Part shown: in pieces, positions 54,898 through 63,775 of the stretch | Layout: each line of letters starts with the position of its first letter | Position numbering within the stretch: the stretch's first letter is position 1 | Assembly: GCA_965198485.1 (NCBI GenBank) | Contig: CBDAPQ010000005.1 | Location: 3,755,506 to 3,819,505 of the forward strand | From: RH-AL1 sp965198485 | Lineage (GTDB): Bacteria > Pseudomonadota > Alphaproteobacteria > Rhizobiales > Beijerinckiaceae | Direction of reading: 5' to 3' | Length of the DNA stretch: 64,000 bases | Position numbers and translations under genes: made by a program | Notes under the pieces: generated by a model | The model's database searches: none | The model's input: the letters and a program-made list of their open reading frames with translations, nothing else | What the model was told of the DNA's origin: nothing

Positions 54898-55377
54898 TCA
54901 GGCCGCCTTGGGCGCCTCGACCACACGAGGCGCAACCGGGGCGGCCTTGCCGATCGAGATCTGGCGAGGCTTCTGCGCCTCCGGGATCTCGCGCACGAGG
55001 TCGACGTGGAGCAGCCCGTTCTCGAGGCTGGCACCGACGACCTGGACGTGATCGGCGAGCTGGAAGCGGCGTTCGAAGGCGCGAGCCGCGATGCCCTGGT
55101 GAAGCACCTCGCGCTTGCCCTCCTTGGCAGGCTCGACCGACTCCTTCGATCCACGGATCGTCAGCGTGTTCTCACGCGACTCGATGGCAAGATCCTTTTC
55201 GGCGAAGCCGGCGACAGCGACGGTGATGCGATAATCGAGCTCGCCGGTGCGCTCGATGTTGTAGGGCGGATACCCGGCGACAGCGCCGTCGGAGCCCGAG
55301 GCCTGGTCGAGCATGGCGAACAGCCGGTCGAAACCGACCGTGGAGCGGTATAGCGGAGAGAGATCGTAGGTACGCAT
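54898..55377 (-). CDS. small heat-shock protein, Hsp20/IbpA family
   Basis: A 159-residue IbpA-like chaperone. It opens MRTYDLSPLYRSTVGFDRLF; the alpha-crystallin domain is at about 37-132 with ASLENGLLHVDL (116-127), the conserved A-x-x-x-N-G-L-L block, and IEI-type tail positions 140-142. It holds unfolding proteins during heat stress. The ATG at 55377 has GGAGG eight bases upstream; the ATG two codons earlier is too close. Control is visible: an RpoH-type promoter at 55480-55508 and a ROSE-like leader between. Confidence 0.92.
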   Translation of the reverse strand: MRTYDLSPLYRSTVGFDRLFAMLDQASGSDGAVAGYPPYNIERTGELDYRITVAVAGFAEKDLAIESRENTLTIRGSKESVEPAKEGKREVLHQGIAARAFERRFQLADHVQVVGASLENGLLHVDLVREIPEAQKPRQISIGKAAPVAPRVVEAPKAA

Positions 55378-55473
55378 AGACATATCCTCCAAAAGAAGCG
55401 ACATGGTCGAAGCGGTCACCGCCATTTGGCCGGCCCCGCCGCGATGCTTTGCGCGTTCGTCATGAACCGCGCC
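55378..55473 (-). ncRNA. ROSE-like RNA thermometer leader of the Hsp20 gene
   Basis: The leader of about 95 bases ends in TCGCTTCTTTTGGAGGAT directly before the start. CTTCT can pair with GGAGG across a three-base loop, and the TCGCT fits the UYGCU motif that masks the ribosome-binding site in ROSE elements of rhizobial Hsp20 genes. Upstream, GCAAAGCATCGCGGCGGGGC offers further stems. ROSE elements melt at heat-shock temperature and release the site. Confidence 0.65.
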
Positions 55474-55479
55474 ACAGTT

Positions 55480-55508
55480 ATTTGGGGGCGGTGAAAAGCG
55501 CCCGCAAG
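55480..55508 (-). promoter_or_regulatory. RpoH (sigma-32) type promoter
   Basis: On the minus strand CTTGCG (55503-55508) and CCCCCAAAT (55480-55488) are separated by 14 bases, fitting the CTTG / CCCCAT-like heat-shock promoter. It places the transcript start near 55473. Confidence 0.6.
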
Positions 55509-55525
55509 TCCTCTTTCCATCGAAA

Positions 55526-56509
55526 ATGCGCGGTCGCATGGAGCTTTTCGAGACTGCCGGGAACGTCATGCCGCCCGACGCGATCGTCTCGGGCGTGCGA
55601 ACCCGCGACGGGCTGCGGCTTAGGGTGGCGCGCTGGCCGGCGCCGAGCGCGACGCGCGGCACCGTAGCCATCGCCATGGGACGCAGCGAGTTCATCGAGC
55701 AGTACTACGGGGTGATCGCCGCGCTGATCGCGCGCCGCTTCGACGTGGTGGTGTGGGATTGGCGCGGCCAGGGCCAGTCGGATCGAGAAATCCGGCAGGG
55801 CCGACGCGGCCACGTCTCGAGCTTCTCGGCCTACCGTCGCGATCTCGTCGCGATCGAGGCGCAGGTGCTGCGCGCCTTCGCGCCGCGCCCCTGGTTCGGC
55901 CTAGGACACTCGATGGGCGCGGCAATCCTGATCGATCAGGCGCACGACGGCACCTCACCCTTCGAGCGGCTGGTCCTGTCGGCACCGATGATCGGCGTCC
56001 CGCTGCGCCACATGAAGAGCGTGCGCGCGCTGATCCGCGCCATGAACACGCTCGGACTGGGCCAGCAGCTCATCCCCGGCGGTCGCGAGCAATCGCCGAT
56101 GATCCGCCCGTTCGGCGACAACGTGCTCACCCGCGACAGGCGTCAGTACGCGCGCCTATCCACGGCCATCGCGCAGCTGCCCAAGCTCTCCGTGGGATCG
56201 CCGACGATCCGCTGGCTGGCCGGCGCTTTCGACCTGATGCAGCGCTTCGAGAATCCGTTCTACGCGGTCGAGACGACGCTGCCGATCCTGATCGTCGCCG
56301 CGGGAGCGGACCGGATCGTCGACACGGCGGCGACGGAACGTTTCGCGAGCCGCCTGAAAGCCGGATCCTGCCTCGTGCTGCCCAGTGCCCGCCACCAGGT
56401 GATCATGGAAAGCGATGTGGTGATGGCGCAGTTCTGGGCCGCCTTCGACGCCTTCATTCCCGGCGAGAGCCTGGCCTACTCGGCAGGGGCGGCGGCGGCG
56501 GCCATGTGA
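55526..56509 (+). CDS. alpha/beta hydrolase, lysophospholipase-like
   Basis: A 327-residue hydrolase of the monoacylglycerol lipase/PldB group. VVVWDWRGQGQS (74-85) and the nucleophile Ser129 in LGHSMGA are clear; AGADRIVD and SARHQVIMES supply the acid and histidine. The usual HG oxyanion pair is replaced by AMGRSEF (50-56), as in PldB. It is divergent from the Hsp20 gene, its start overlapping the upstream edge of that gene's promoter region. Start codons at 55526, 55538 and 55568 are all possible. Confidence 0.82.
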   Translation: MRGRMELFETAGNVMPPDAIVSGVRTRDGLRLRVARWPAPSATRGTVAIAMGRSEFIEQYYGVIAALIARRFDVVVWDWRGQGQSDREIRQGRRGHVSSFSAYRRDLVAIEAQVLRAFAPRPWFGLGHSMGAAILIDQAHDGTSPFERLVLSAPMIGVPLRHMKSVRALIRAMNTLGLGQQLIPGGREQSPMIRPFGDNVLTRDRRQYARLSTAIAQLPKLSVGSPTIRWLAGAFDLMQRFENPFYAVETTLPILIVAAGADRIVDTAATERFASRLKAGSCLVLPSARHQVIMESDVVMAQFWAAFDAFIPGESLAYSAGAAAAAM

Positions 56510-56826
56510 CGCCACGGACCAGACGGCACACTTCACGCATCGCGTAGACCTCTCACGCCAGCAATCTTTGTTGCGGGCCTCACCGCGCAAGACTTAAGTT
56601 GTAGTCGAGAGTCTTAGCTGAAGTTGGAGCCGCATATCTTGCGAGTGTCCCGCAGGATTAGCTTTCGAGACTATAGTCGACTTTACCGTTCCTTGCGTCA
56701 CGCACTAAATCGGATCTCGGTGAGGTGGGAAACAGACGAAGCTGCCGGCGAATCATGTTGTTCAAAAAGCTGGAAGCTCGACGCGACTGCACATCGATCC
56801 TGGGCGACAAGTGGGAAAATGGAACC
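56510..56826. other. intergenic region before the HbpS-like gene
   Basis: This 317-base gap is less GC-rich than its surroundings. An in-frame upstream extension of the next gene begins at 56725 but lacks the signal peptide. I see no hairpin or named site. Confidence 0.4.
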
Positions 56827-57570
56827 ATGAAGACGATCAACACGAACCTGCGCCGGGCGATAGTCGCCGCGGCCGCATTCATCGGCTCTGCCGTCTCCGG
56901 ACAGGCGAACGCTCAAGCCGTGAGCTGCCCCGTCACCTTTCAGGCGCTGCAGGCCAACGTAACCGCGGCCGACAACATCGACACGAGCGGCTTCAACAAT
57001 CATTATTGGGCTGTGGTGGTGAACCGGCAGGGTGTCGTCTGCGCCGTCGCTTACTCCGGACCGACGGTGGGTTCGCAATGGCTGCTCAGCCGGCAGATCG
57101 CGGCGGCGAAGGCCTTCACCGCCAACGGGCTCAGCTTGGACGTCGGCACCGGCAGCGGCGCGCTTTCGACGGCACAGCTCTACCAGTTCGTCGTGCCGGC
57201 CGACCTCAACAGCGTCAACCCGCTCTACGGCCTCGAAGGTGGCAACGTTCTCAATAGCCAGTACGCGTTCGCCGGCGACTACAACACCTTCGGCTCGCCG
57301 TCGGACCCGATGATCGGAACTCGCGTGGGCGGAACCATCACCTTCGGCGGTGGCCTCGCGCTCTACAGCGGCAACACGGTCGTCGGCGGGCTCGGCGTCT
57401 CGGGCGACACCGCCTGCGCCGATCATTCCGTGTCGTGGCGGATGCGTCTGAGCCTGAACATGACGCCTCCCAGCCCGACCGACCAGCTACCATTCAGCAA
57501 CAGCGGCAGCCAGCAGCCCAACGGGCATCCCCATTGCCCCAACGACGGCTTCACCGTCGGCGCGCGTTAG
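56827..57570 (+). CDS. exported HbpS/GlcG-like (DUF336) protein
   Basis: A 247-residue exported protein. Residues 1-29 are a signal peptide ending ANA. The mature part, with YWAVVVNRQGVVCAVAYSG, LLSRQIAAAKAFTANG and FGGGLALYSG, has the pattern of the HbpS-like/GlcG domain, a heme- or cofactor-binding fold. Three cysteines (near 34, 69 and 202) could make a disulfide. Function unknown. It stands alone and is followed by a terminator at 57711. Confidence 0.7.
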   Translation: MKTINTNLRRAIVAAAAFIGSAVSGQANAQAVSCPVTFQALQANVTAADNIDTSGFNNHYWAVVVNRQGVVCAVAYSGPTVGSQWLLSRQIAAAKAFTANGLSLDVGTGSGALSTAQLYQFVVPADLNSVNPLYGLEGGNVLNSQYAFAGDYNTFGSPSDPMIGTRVGGTITFGGGLALYSGNTVVGGLGVSGDTACADHSVSWRMRLSLNMTPPSPTDQLPFSNSGSQQPNGHPHCPNDGFTVGAR

Positions 57571-57937
57571 AGCGGCGTTCGCTGCTGCGGACTTGCTCCG
57601 ACGAAGGCAAGGCAGCAAACCAGATGCCCGGACGTCGCGGGGCGCTTATGAGTCACCGTTTGATGCTCTGGCCAGAAAGCCAAGTATGAACAACGGCGGG
57701 AGCAAAGAAAGCGCATCCCTGCGATGCGCCTTCTTCTTTTTGTCGTACTTCGACCACGTTAACCATAATTGCTGCCGCGCGGCAAAAAGGTTACGCGGCG
57801 CTTCATAGATGTGGCGCTTTTGCGGATACTCGCGCCTTGGCGTTCGCCGTGCTGGTTTGCCTCGCCGACAGCCATTAAGAGGGTCGAGTGACAGGCCTCG
57901 GGCACCGTGCGCGGACCCGAAGCCTGCCGATCAAGGG
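57571..57937. other. intergenic region with terminator and secretion-operon promoter
   Basis: The gap holds the terminator at 57711-57743 and then the likely promoter region of the type II secretion operon. A TTAACCAT half-site at 57759-57766, resembling half of a CtrA box, lies about 170 bases before gspD. Frames upstream of the gspD start are not coding. Confidence 0.45.
57711..57743 (+). terminator. Rho-independent terminator
   Basis: GCGCATC, five bases, GATGCGC form a perfect 7-base stem extended by partial A/T pairing, followed by CTTCTTCTTTTTG. It is the probable end of the HbpS-like transcript, 140 bases after its stop. Confidence 0.8.
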
Positions 57938-60538
57938 ATGCCCTTCTTCGTGCGAATGCGTGCCTGCGCTCTCCTTGCCGGCCTGATCCCGCTGGCGGGA
58001 TGCGTCGGCGATCGGCCGCCGCCAGTGGTCGACACCAGCATGCCCGTGGTCATGGATTACCGCGAGCACCGCGTCGTGAACCCGCCGCCGGCCCTCTTCA
58101 ACGGACGCGCCGACACCGTGCCGAGCGGTCCCGGCCGCGAGCGGAATTTCGGACCCGACTCGCAACTCATCCTGCCGCCGATCGGCCGTGCGACCTTGCT
58201 GGCGACGCTCGAGCGGTTCCGCGAGCGCGAGCCGCGCGCCGGCGCCATACTGCTCGGCCTCGCCAAGAAGAAGAAGGGGCGCCTCGCCAAGGTCGATCCC
58301 GACAAGCCCGATTCGGCCTTCGACGACACCGACCGCGTCGATGCCGCCGACGCGCGCGCTGGCGACGTCAAGCCGGGCCGCCAGGCCCGCCGCGATGCCG
58401 ACTCGGTCACCGATAACGACGGCGGATACAAGCTCAACTTCGACGAGGCCGACATCAAGGACGTGCTGCAGGCGGTGCTCGGCGGCGTGCTGCACGTGTC
58501 CTACACCTTGGCACCCAATCTCACCGGCAAGATCACCATCTCGTCGGCCGCCCCTCAAAACCGCGCCGAGCTGCTTTCGACCCTCGAGAGCGTGCTCGCG
58601 ATGCAGGGCCTGTCGATGACGCAGACATCGACCGGTTACCGCATCGCGCCGATGGCTGTGGGGACCGGCGCGGTCACCGACCCGAGCGGCAAGGAGGCCG
58701 GCTTCGGCATCACGGTGGTGCCGCTCGAATATTCCTCGGCCCCTACCATTCTGAAGCTTGTCAGCGGCTTCCTGTCGGAGGCCGACGGCGTCCGCGTCGA
58801 TGCCGCGCGCAACACGATCATCGTCCGCGGCCCGGCCCCGCGCCGCGAGGAGATCGTGCGCGCAATCAAGAACTTCGATGCCGATTGGATGCACACCCAA
58901 TCGGTCAGCGTCGTCGAGCTGCGCCGATCGAGCCCCGACGAGGTCATCGGCGAGCTGACCCGCATCTTCGACATCGACAAGGAGGCCGGCGGCGCCGCCG
59001 GCAGCATTCAGTTCAAGGGGATCAAGCGGCTGCGCTCGATCATGGTGATCTCGCGCAACCCGCAGCTCGTCCGCCGCGCCACGGCCTGGATCCGCCGGCT
59101 CGACCACCAGGACCTCTCGGCCACGCCGGGGATCTACGTCTATCGCCCGCGTTACCGGGACGCGCGCGAGCTGGTCCGCCTGGTCAAAGGCCTCTTCGGC
59201 GTTTCAGGCGGGGGCGGGGGTAGCGGCAGTCCCTCCGGCGACGTGACCTTCCAGGGCGCGAACCCGGGCGGTCAGCAGTCCGGGCAGGGCCAGGGCCAGA
59301 ACGGAAGCATCGGTCAGTCTTCGGCCTCGTTCGCCGGCGGCTTGTCGTCGGGCGGCTTTGGCGGTGGAAGCGGTGGCCAATCCGGCGGCCAAGGTGGCTT
59401 GGGCGGCGGCCAGAGTGGCCTCGGCGGCGGAAGCCAAGGCGGCTTCGGCGGGGGCGGCGGCTTTGGAGCATCGGCGGGCGGCGGGGCGGGTGGTCAGGGC
59501 GCGCCCGGTGGCCTGGCCGGCAACGCGGCCGACCCGATCGAGGCCGGCCGCGGCGAGGGCGGCGGTGACAAGAACAAGCTGTCGCTCACCGCCGACCCCG
59601 GCAACAATTCCATTGTCGCTTATACCGACGGCGAGACCTATGCGAAGGTCAGCGCTGTGCTGCGCCAGCTCGACCTGCCACCCCTGCAGGTGGCGATCAA
59701 CGTCACGGTGGCCGAGGTCGACCTGAACGACGCCCTGCAGTACGGCGTGCAATTCTACCTCAACAACATGCCGGGGCAGGTCAGCTTGATGGCAACGGCC
59801 CAGCAGGGTCTCGCCATCGCCTCGACCGTGGCCTCGGCCAGCACCTTGGGAGGCCTCAACAACGGCTTCGGCGGGTTCGGCGGACTAGGCGGCCTGAGCG
59901 GCTTGAGCGGTCTCGGCGGCACCGGAAGCAGCACCCAGGACATCATCCTCCAGGCCCTGGACTCGGTGTCCAAGGTCCACATCCTCTCCAACCCCTCGAT
60001 CGTGGTCATGGAGAACAAGCCGGCGACTTTCGAGGTCGGCAACCAGGTGCCGGTCACCACCCAGTCGGCGACCAGCACCATCGGCACCAATTCACCCACG
60101 TTGAACCAGGTCCAGTATCTCGACACCGGCGTCCTCCTGAAGATCATCCCTAGGGTCGGACAGAAGGGCGAGGTCGACATGGACCTCGATCAGATCATCT
60201 CCTCGGTGGTCCCGCAGGCGAACGGCTCGCAATCGCTGACGCCGACGATCTCCAAGCGCCGCGTCGCCAGCAACATCTCGGTGCGCAGCGGCCAGAGCGT
60301 GATGCTCGCCGGCCTCATCCAGGATCAACGCCAGCGCGCGCGCAGCCAGTTGCCTTTCGTCGGTCAAGATATCGGCGACATTCTCGGCAATTCTAACAAC
60401 GCGTTCACCCGGACAGAACTCGTGATCTTCATCAATCCCGTGATCATCCGCAGCGGTCGCGATGCCGAGACGGTCGCCGAGAACCAACGCGCCAAGTTGC
60501 GTACGATCGATCTCACCGCGCCCAAGGTCGTCAAATGA
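57938..60538 (+). CDS. gspD: type II secretion secretin GspD
   Basis: An 866-residue outer-membrane secretin. A lipobox LAGC puts the lipidated cysteine at 22. The N0 domain (about 165-240, YKLNFDEADIKDVLQAVLGG), two further N domains, and the secretin core (about 585-840, VLLKIIPRVGQKGEVDM and VMLAGLIQDQ) are in order. A glycine-rich, low-complexity insert of about 110 residues (about 421-534) interrupts the last N domain. GspD forms the outer-membrane channel. ATG at 57938 is chosen for the lipoprotein signal. Its stop overlaps the prepilin peptidase gene as ATGA. Confidence 0.92.
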   Translation: MPFFVRMRACALLAGLIPLAGCVGDRPPPVVDTSMPVVMDYREHRVVNPPPALFNGRADTVPSGPGRERNFGPDSQLILPPIGRATLLATLERFREREPRAGAILLGLAKKKKGRLAKVDPDKPDSAFDDTDRVDAADARAGDVKPGRQARRDADSVTDNDGGYKLNFDEADIKDVLQAVLGGVLHVSYTLAPNLTGKITISSAAPQNRAELLSTLESVLAMQGLSMTQTSTGYRIAPMAVGTGAVTDPSGKEAGFGITVVPLEYSSAPTILKLVSGFLSEADGVRVDAARNTIIVRGPAPRREEIVRAIKNFDADWMHTQSVSVVELRRSSPDEVIGELTRIFDIDKEAGGAAGSIQFKGIKRLRSIMVISRNPQLVRRATAWIRRLDHQDLSATPGIYVYRPRYRDARELVRLVKGLFGVSGGGGGSGSPSGDVTFQGANPGGQQSGQGQGQNGSIGQSSASFAGGLSSGGFGGGSGGQSGGQGGLGGGQSGLGGGSQGGFGGGGGFGASAGGGAGGQGAPGGLAGNAADPIEAGRGEGGGDKNKLSLTADPGNNSIVAYTDGETYAKVSAVLRQLDLPPLQVAINVTVAEVDLNDALQYGVQFYLNNMPGQVSLMATAQQGLAIASTVASASTLGGLNNGFGGFGGLGGLSGLSGLGGTGSSTQDIILQALDSVSKVHILSNPSIVVMENKPATFEVGNQVPVTTQSATSTIGTNSPTLNQVQYLDTGVLLKIIPRVGQKGEVDMDLDQIISSVVPQANGSQSLTPTISKRRVASNISVRSGQSVMLAGLIQDQRQRARSQLPFVGQDIGDILGNSNNAFTRTELVIFINPVIIRSGRDAETVAENQRAKLRTIDLTAPKVVK

Positions 60539-61128
60539 CCGGCTTCGCGGCGAGCCTGCGTCGCGCCGAGTGGGCGGCGCCGATGCTCGGCGTTCTGCTG
60601 GCCGTCGCCATCCTTCGCGCCGCGCCGGGCGCGTGGATTTCCGTGATGCTGGTCGCCGGCGCCACCGGCGCCCTCGTCGTCTGGATCGTCTGGCAGGACC
60701 TCGCGACCTTCACCATTTCCGACGCCGCGGTGCTCGCCGTTGCCGCCCTGGCCTTCGCCTTCCGCTGGTCGAGCGCCATGGCCGAGGGCGAGGCGCCCGG
60801 GCACGCCGCCGCGGCGATCGCGCTCGACGTCGGACTGTGCGGCGGCTTGCTCCTGCTGTTCCGCGAAGCTTACTACCGCCTCAAAGGCGTCGACGGGCTC
60901 GGCCTCGGCGACGTGAAGCTGGCGGCGGCGGGCGCGCTTCTCGTCGGCGGCGTCGGGTTCTCCTGGGCGCTCTTCGCCGCCAGCCTGGCCGGCCTCGCCC
61001 TCGTCGGCGTGGCGCGGCTGCTGCGTCGCGCGCCGGCCGGACGGCTGGCTTTCGGCGCCGTGCTCGCCCCGGCGATCTGGGGCGTGTGGTTGATCGAGCA
61101 GGCGCTGCCGCGCCTCGCAGGGAGCTAG
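60535..61128 (+). CDS. gspO: type IV prepilin peptidase, short form (GspO-like)
   Basis: A 197-residue A24 aspartic protease. The two catalytic aspartates are Asp55 (WQDLATFTISD) and Asp126 (GLGLGDVKL). It lacks the N-terminal zinc-binding methylase domain of full-length GspO/PilD, so it resembles CpaA-type peptidases. It should cleave the leaders of the pseudopilins encoded downstream. Overlaps gspD by four bases. Confidence 0.82.
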   Translation: MTGFAASLRRAEWAAPMLGVLLAVAILRAAPGAWISVMLVAGATGALVVWIVWQDLATFTISDAAVLAVAALAFAFRWSSAMAEGEAPGHAAAAIALDVGLCGGLLLLFREAYYRLKGVDGLGLGDVKLAAAGALLVGGVGFSWALFAASLAGLALVGVARLLRRAPAGRLAFGAVLAPAIWGVWLIEQALPRLAGS

Positions 61129-61134
61129 CGCCCG

Positions 61135-62346
61135 ATGCCGAGCTTCCGCTACGAGGCCCTCGACACCAGCGGCCGACGCATGTCCGGCACCATGGACGGC
61201 GGCTCACCCGGCGACATCATCGCCGAGCTCAATCGCGCCGGCTTCCTGCCGATCAAGGCGTGGGAGGCGCGGGCCGGCTCCGGCCGCACATTGCGCGACA
61301 TGCTGACCCCCGAGCCCAAGAGCGAGGATGTCACCTCGCTCACGCTCGACATCGTCATGCTGCTGCAGGGCGGCGTCACGCTCTCGGACGCCCTTGTGCT
61401 GCTGAGCCAGATGGACAGCCGCGGCTGGCGGGTAAAGGTTCTGCGCGAGCTACACCGGGCGATCGCCACCGGCAAGACCTTCTCGGCGGCCCTGGCCGAG
61501 CATCCGCGGCTGTTCTCGCCGATCTACATCAAGATGGTCGAGGTGGCCGAGGCCACAGGGCGTCTCGACCAAGCCTTGGCGAGCCTCGCCGAGGAGCGCC
61601 AGCGCGTCGAGCGCGTGCGCAAGAAACTGGTGTCGGCGATCTCCTACCCGGCCTTCCTCGTCGTCGCCGCACTGTCGGCGATGGTGTTCATCTTCACCTA
61701 CGTCATTCCGCAGTTCGAGACCGCGCTCGAAGGCTTCCGCGACAAGATCGATCCGACCGCGCTGATGGTCTTCAACGCGTCGCGCTTCCTGCGCGAGCAC
61801 GGCCAGGCCATCACGATCGGCGTCGGCGTCACGGTGCTGGCCCTCATCGTGCTCGGCAAGCTCGGCGCCAGCCGCGGCCTCTGGCTGCAGCTCGTCGCCA
61901 AGCTGCCGGTGGCGCGCACCGTATTCCGCCACGAGGTGACGGTAAAGTTCTGCCGCACGCTGGCCGTGCTGATCGGCAACGGCGTCGATATCTCGACCGC
62001 GTTGCGCCTGCTCCGCGACGTGGTGCGGCTGCCGGCCTACGCAGCCGAGGTCGACGGCGTGGTCGCCGACGTCCGCAAAGGCCGCCGCCTTTCGGAGGCG
62101 CTGGAGAGCCGCTCCTTCTTGCCGCGACACGTCGTCCAGATGCTGCGCGTCGGTGAGGATTCCGGTCGGCTCCCGGATAGCGCCAGCCGCGTTGCCGTGT
62201 TTTATGAGGCGAGGCTCGATACGGCGCTGACGCGCGCCATCGCCGTAATTGGCCCGGCCACCATGATCCTCGTGAGCATCCTCATCGCGTGGCTCATCAT
62301 CTCCGTCATGACTGCGCTGATGAGCGTTAACGACCTGCTCAAGTAA
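61135..62346 (+). CDS. gspF: type II secretion inner-membrane platform protein GspF
   Basis: A 403-residue GspF with two cytoplasmic T2SF domains and three membrane segments (about 168-190, 220-240, 375-398). LLQGGVTLSDAL (about 77-88) and GVDISTALRLLRDVV (second domain) are the repeated family motif. It forms the inner-membrane platform that engages the ATPase GspE. Starts six bases after the peptidase stop. Confidence 0.93.
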   Translation: MPSFRYEALDTSGRRMSGTMDGGSPGDIIAELNRAGFLPIKAWEARAGSGRTLRDMLTPEPKSEDVTSLTLDIVMLLQGGVTLSDALVLLSQMDSRGWRVKVLRELHRAIATGKTFSAALAEHPRLFSPIYIKMVEVAEATGRLDQALASLAEERQRVERVRKKLVSAISYPAFLVVAALSAMVFIFTYVIPQFETALEGFRDKIDPTALMVFNASRFLREHGQAITIGVGVTVLALIVLGKLGASRGLWLQLVAKLPVARTVFRHEVTVKFCRTLAVLIGNGVDISTALRLLRDVVRLPAYAAEVDGVVADVRKGRRLSEALESRSFLPRHVVQMLRVGEDSGRLPDSASRVAVFYEARLDTALTRAIAVIGPATMILVSILIAWLIISVMTALMSVNDLLK

Positions 62347-62360
62347 GAGGCGTCCTCACG

Positions 62361-62840
62361 ATGACATCCTCGTTTCTCTCCCTCGCTGCCCTCCGCGACC
62401 GGTTCCATCCCGCCGGCGGGTCGCGCCAACGCCGCGACAGTCGGGGTGGCTTCACCCTCGTCGAGCTCCTGGTGGTGCTCGTCATCCTCGGACTGGTCAT
62501 GGGCCTCGTCGGACCCCGCGTGCTCGGCTACCTGTCGAGCTCGCGCGAACGCACCGCACACCTGCAGATCGAGTCGTTCAACTCGGCGCTTGACCTCTAC
62601 TTCCTCGACAACGGCCGCTATCCGACCAACAGCGAGGGGCTCGAGGCCCTGGTGCGACGTCCGGCCTCCGAGCCGCATTGGGCCGGCCCCTACCTGAAGC
62701 AGGCCAACGTCCCGAGCGATCCGTGGGGCAACCCCTACGCCTACCACGTACCGGGCAAGGCCGGTCCCTACGCGATCACCTCCGCCGGGCCCGACGGCAA
62801 GGGCGGCAGCACAGAGCACGCCGCCATCGGCTCCGAGTGA
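62361..62840 (+). CDS. gspG: major pseudopilin GspG
   Basis: A 159-residue pseudopilin. The cleavage site is Gly30/Phe31 in GGFTLVELLVVL, with Glu35 at the +5 position. The leader of 30 residues is longer than usual. NGRYPTNSEGLEALV and WGNPYAY are the GspG C-terminal blocks that bind calcium. It forms the shaft of the pseudopilus. Confidence 0.94.
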   Translation: MTSSFLSLAALRDRFHPAGGSRQRRDSRGGFTLVELLVVLVILGLVMGLVGPRVLGYLSSSRERTAHLQIESFNSALDLYFLDNGRYPTNSEGLEALVRRPASEPHWAGPYLKQANVPSDPWGNPYAYHVPGKAGPYAITSAGPDGKGGSTEHAAIGSE

Positions 62841-62841
62841 G

Positions 62842-63267
62842 GTGACCGCGTTGGCGCTATCCCGGGACCGGCAGGGCGGCTTCGCCCTCATCGAGGTGAT
62901 GATCGCGCTGCTCATGATCGCGTTCATTGCCGCCCTCGCCATGCCGGGGCTGGTGCGGCAGACAGGGCCGGGCACGCTGCGGATCGCCGCCATGAACGTC
63001 ACCGCGCTGCTGCGCGATACACGCAACGCCGCCACCGCGAGCGGACGGCCCAGCGCCGCCATGGCTTCCGGCGGGCTCGTGCGCGCGGCATCGGGTGCCT
63101 CGGTGGGCATGCCGCCGGGCGCCATCGTCGGGCCGATGGGTGCCACCATCCGCTTCACGCCCGACGGTCGCGCCTCGGGCGGCCCCCTGACCCTGGCCTC
63201 GACCAGCGGCGCCTTCGTGATCGGCGTCGATCCCGTTTCGGGGGCGATCGATGTGTCGGCGCGCTGA
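62842..63267 (+). CDS. gspH: minor pseudopilin GspH
   Basis: A 141-residue minor pseudopilin. Cleavage at Gly13/Phe14 in GGFALIEVMIALLMIAF, Glu18 at +5. The rest, RDTRNAATASGRP and IRFTPDGRASGGPL, matches the GspH C-terminal domain. GTG start one base after the gspG stop; it overlaps gspI by 17 bases. Confidence 0.85.
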   Translation: MTALALSRDRQGGFALIEVMIALLMIAFIAALAMPGLVRQTGPGTLRIAAMNVTALLRDTRNAATASGRPSAAMASGGLVRAASGASVGMPPGAIVGPMGATIRFTPDGRASGGPLTLASTSGAFVIGVDPVSGAIDVSAR

Positions 63268-63775
63268 GCGCGGCGGCCGACGCCGTTTCGCCGATCGCTC
63301 CGGCTTCACACTGATCGAGGCGCTGGTCGCTTTCACGGTCATGGCGACGGTGCTGGGCGTGCTCTACCGCGGCGTGGTGCAGACACGCGCCGGCGCCAAC
63401 GCCTTCGCTGCGCGCACGCAGGAGGAGGTCGTCACCCGCTCGCTCATCGCCGAGTTCGGCGCCCGCCGCGACCTGCGCGACGGGACCTACGCCGGCACCC
63501 GCGACGGCCGGCGCTGGACGCTCAAGGCCAGCGCGATGGACCTCTCCGCGCAGCTGCCGAAGGGGGACGAGGCGCTCGGCGCCGACAAGGTCGCCTCCAA
63601 CCCGGCCAACGCGGGCGCGATCAATGCCGGCGCCGCCAAGCCCGACCCTGCCAAGCCCGTCTGGGTCGCGCAACGCCTGGTGCTGCAGGTCGCCACCGGC
63701 GCGCGGCCGCTCGAGGCCGAGGCGGTGCACCTCGTGAAGCTGGCGCCGCCGCCGCGCGACGAGGACGCGCAATGA
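63251..63775 (+). CDS. gspI: minor pseudopilin GspI
   Basis: A 174-residue minor pseudopilin. Cleavage at Gly18/Phe19 in SGFTLIEALVAF, Glu23 at +5. The C-terminal half is diverged and Ala/Asp-rich. With GspJ and GspK it caps the pseudopilus. It overlaps gspH by 17 bases and gspJ by four. Confidence 0.8.
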   Translation: MCRRAERGGRRRFADRSGFTLIEALVAFTVMATVLGVLYRGVVQTRAGANAFAARTQEEVVTRSLIAEFGARRDLRDGTYAGTRDGRRWTLKASAMDLSAQLPKGDEALGADKVASNPANAGAINAGAAKPDPAKPVWVAQRLVLQVATGARPLEAEAVHLVKLAPPPRDEDAQ

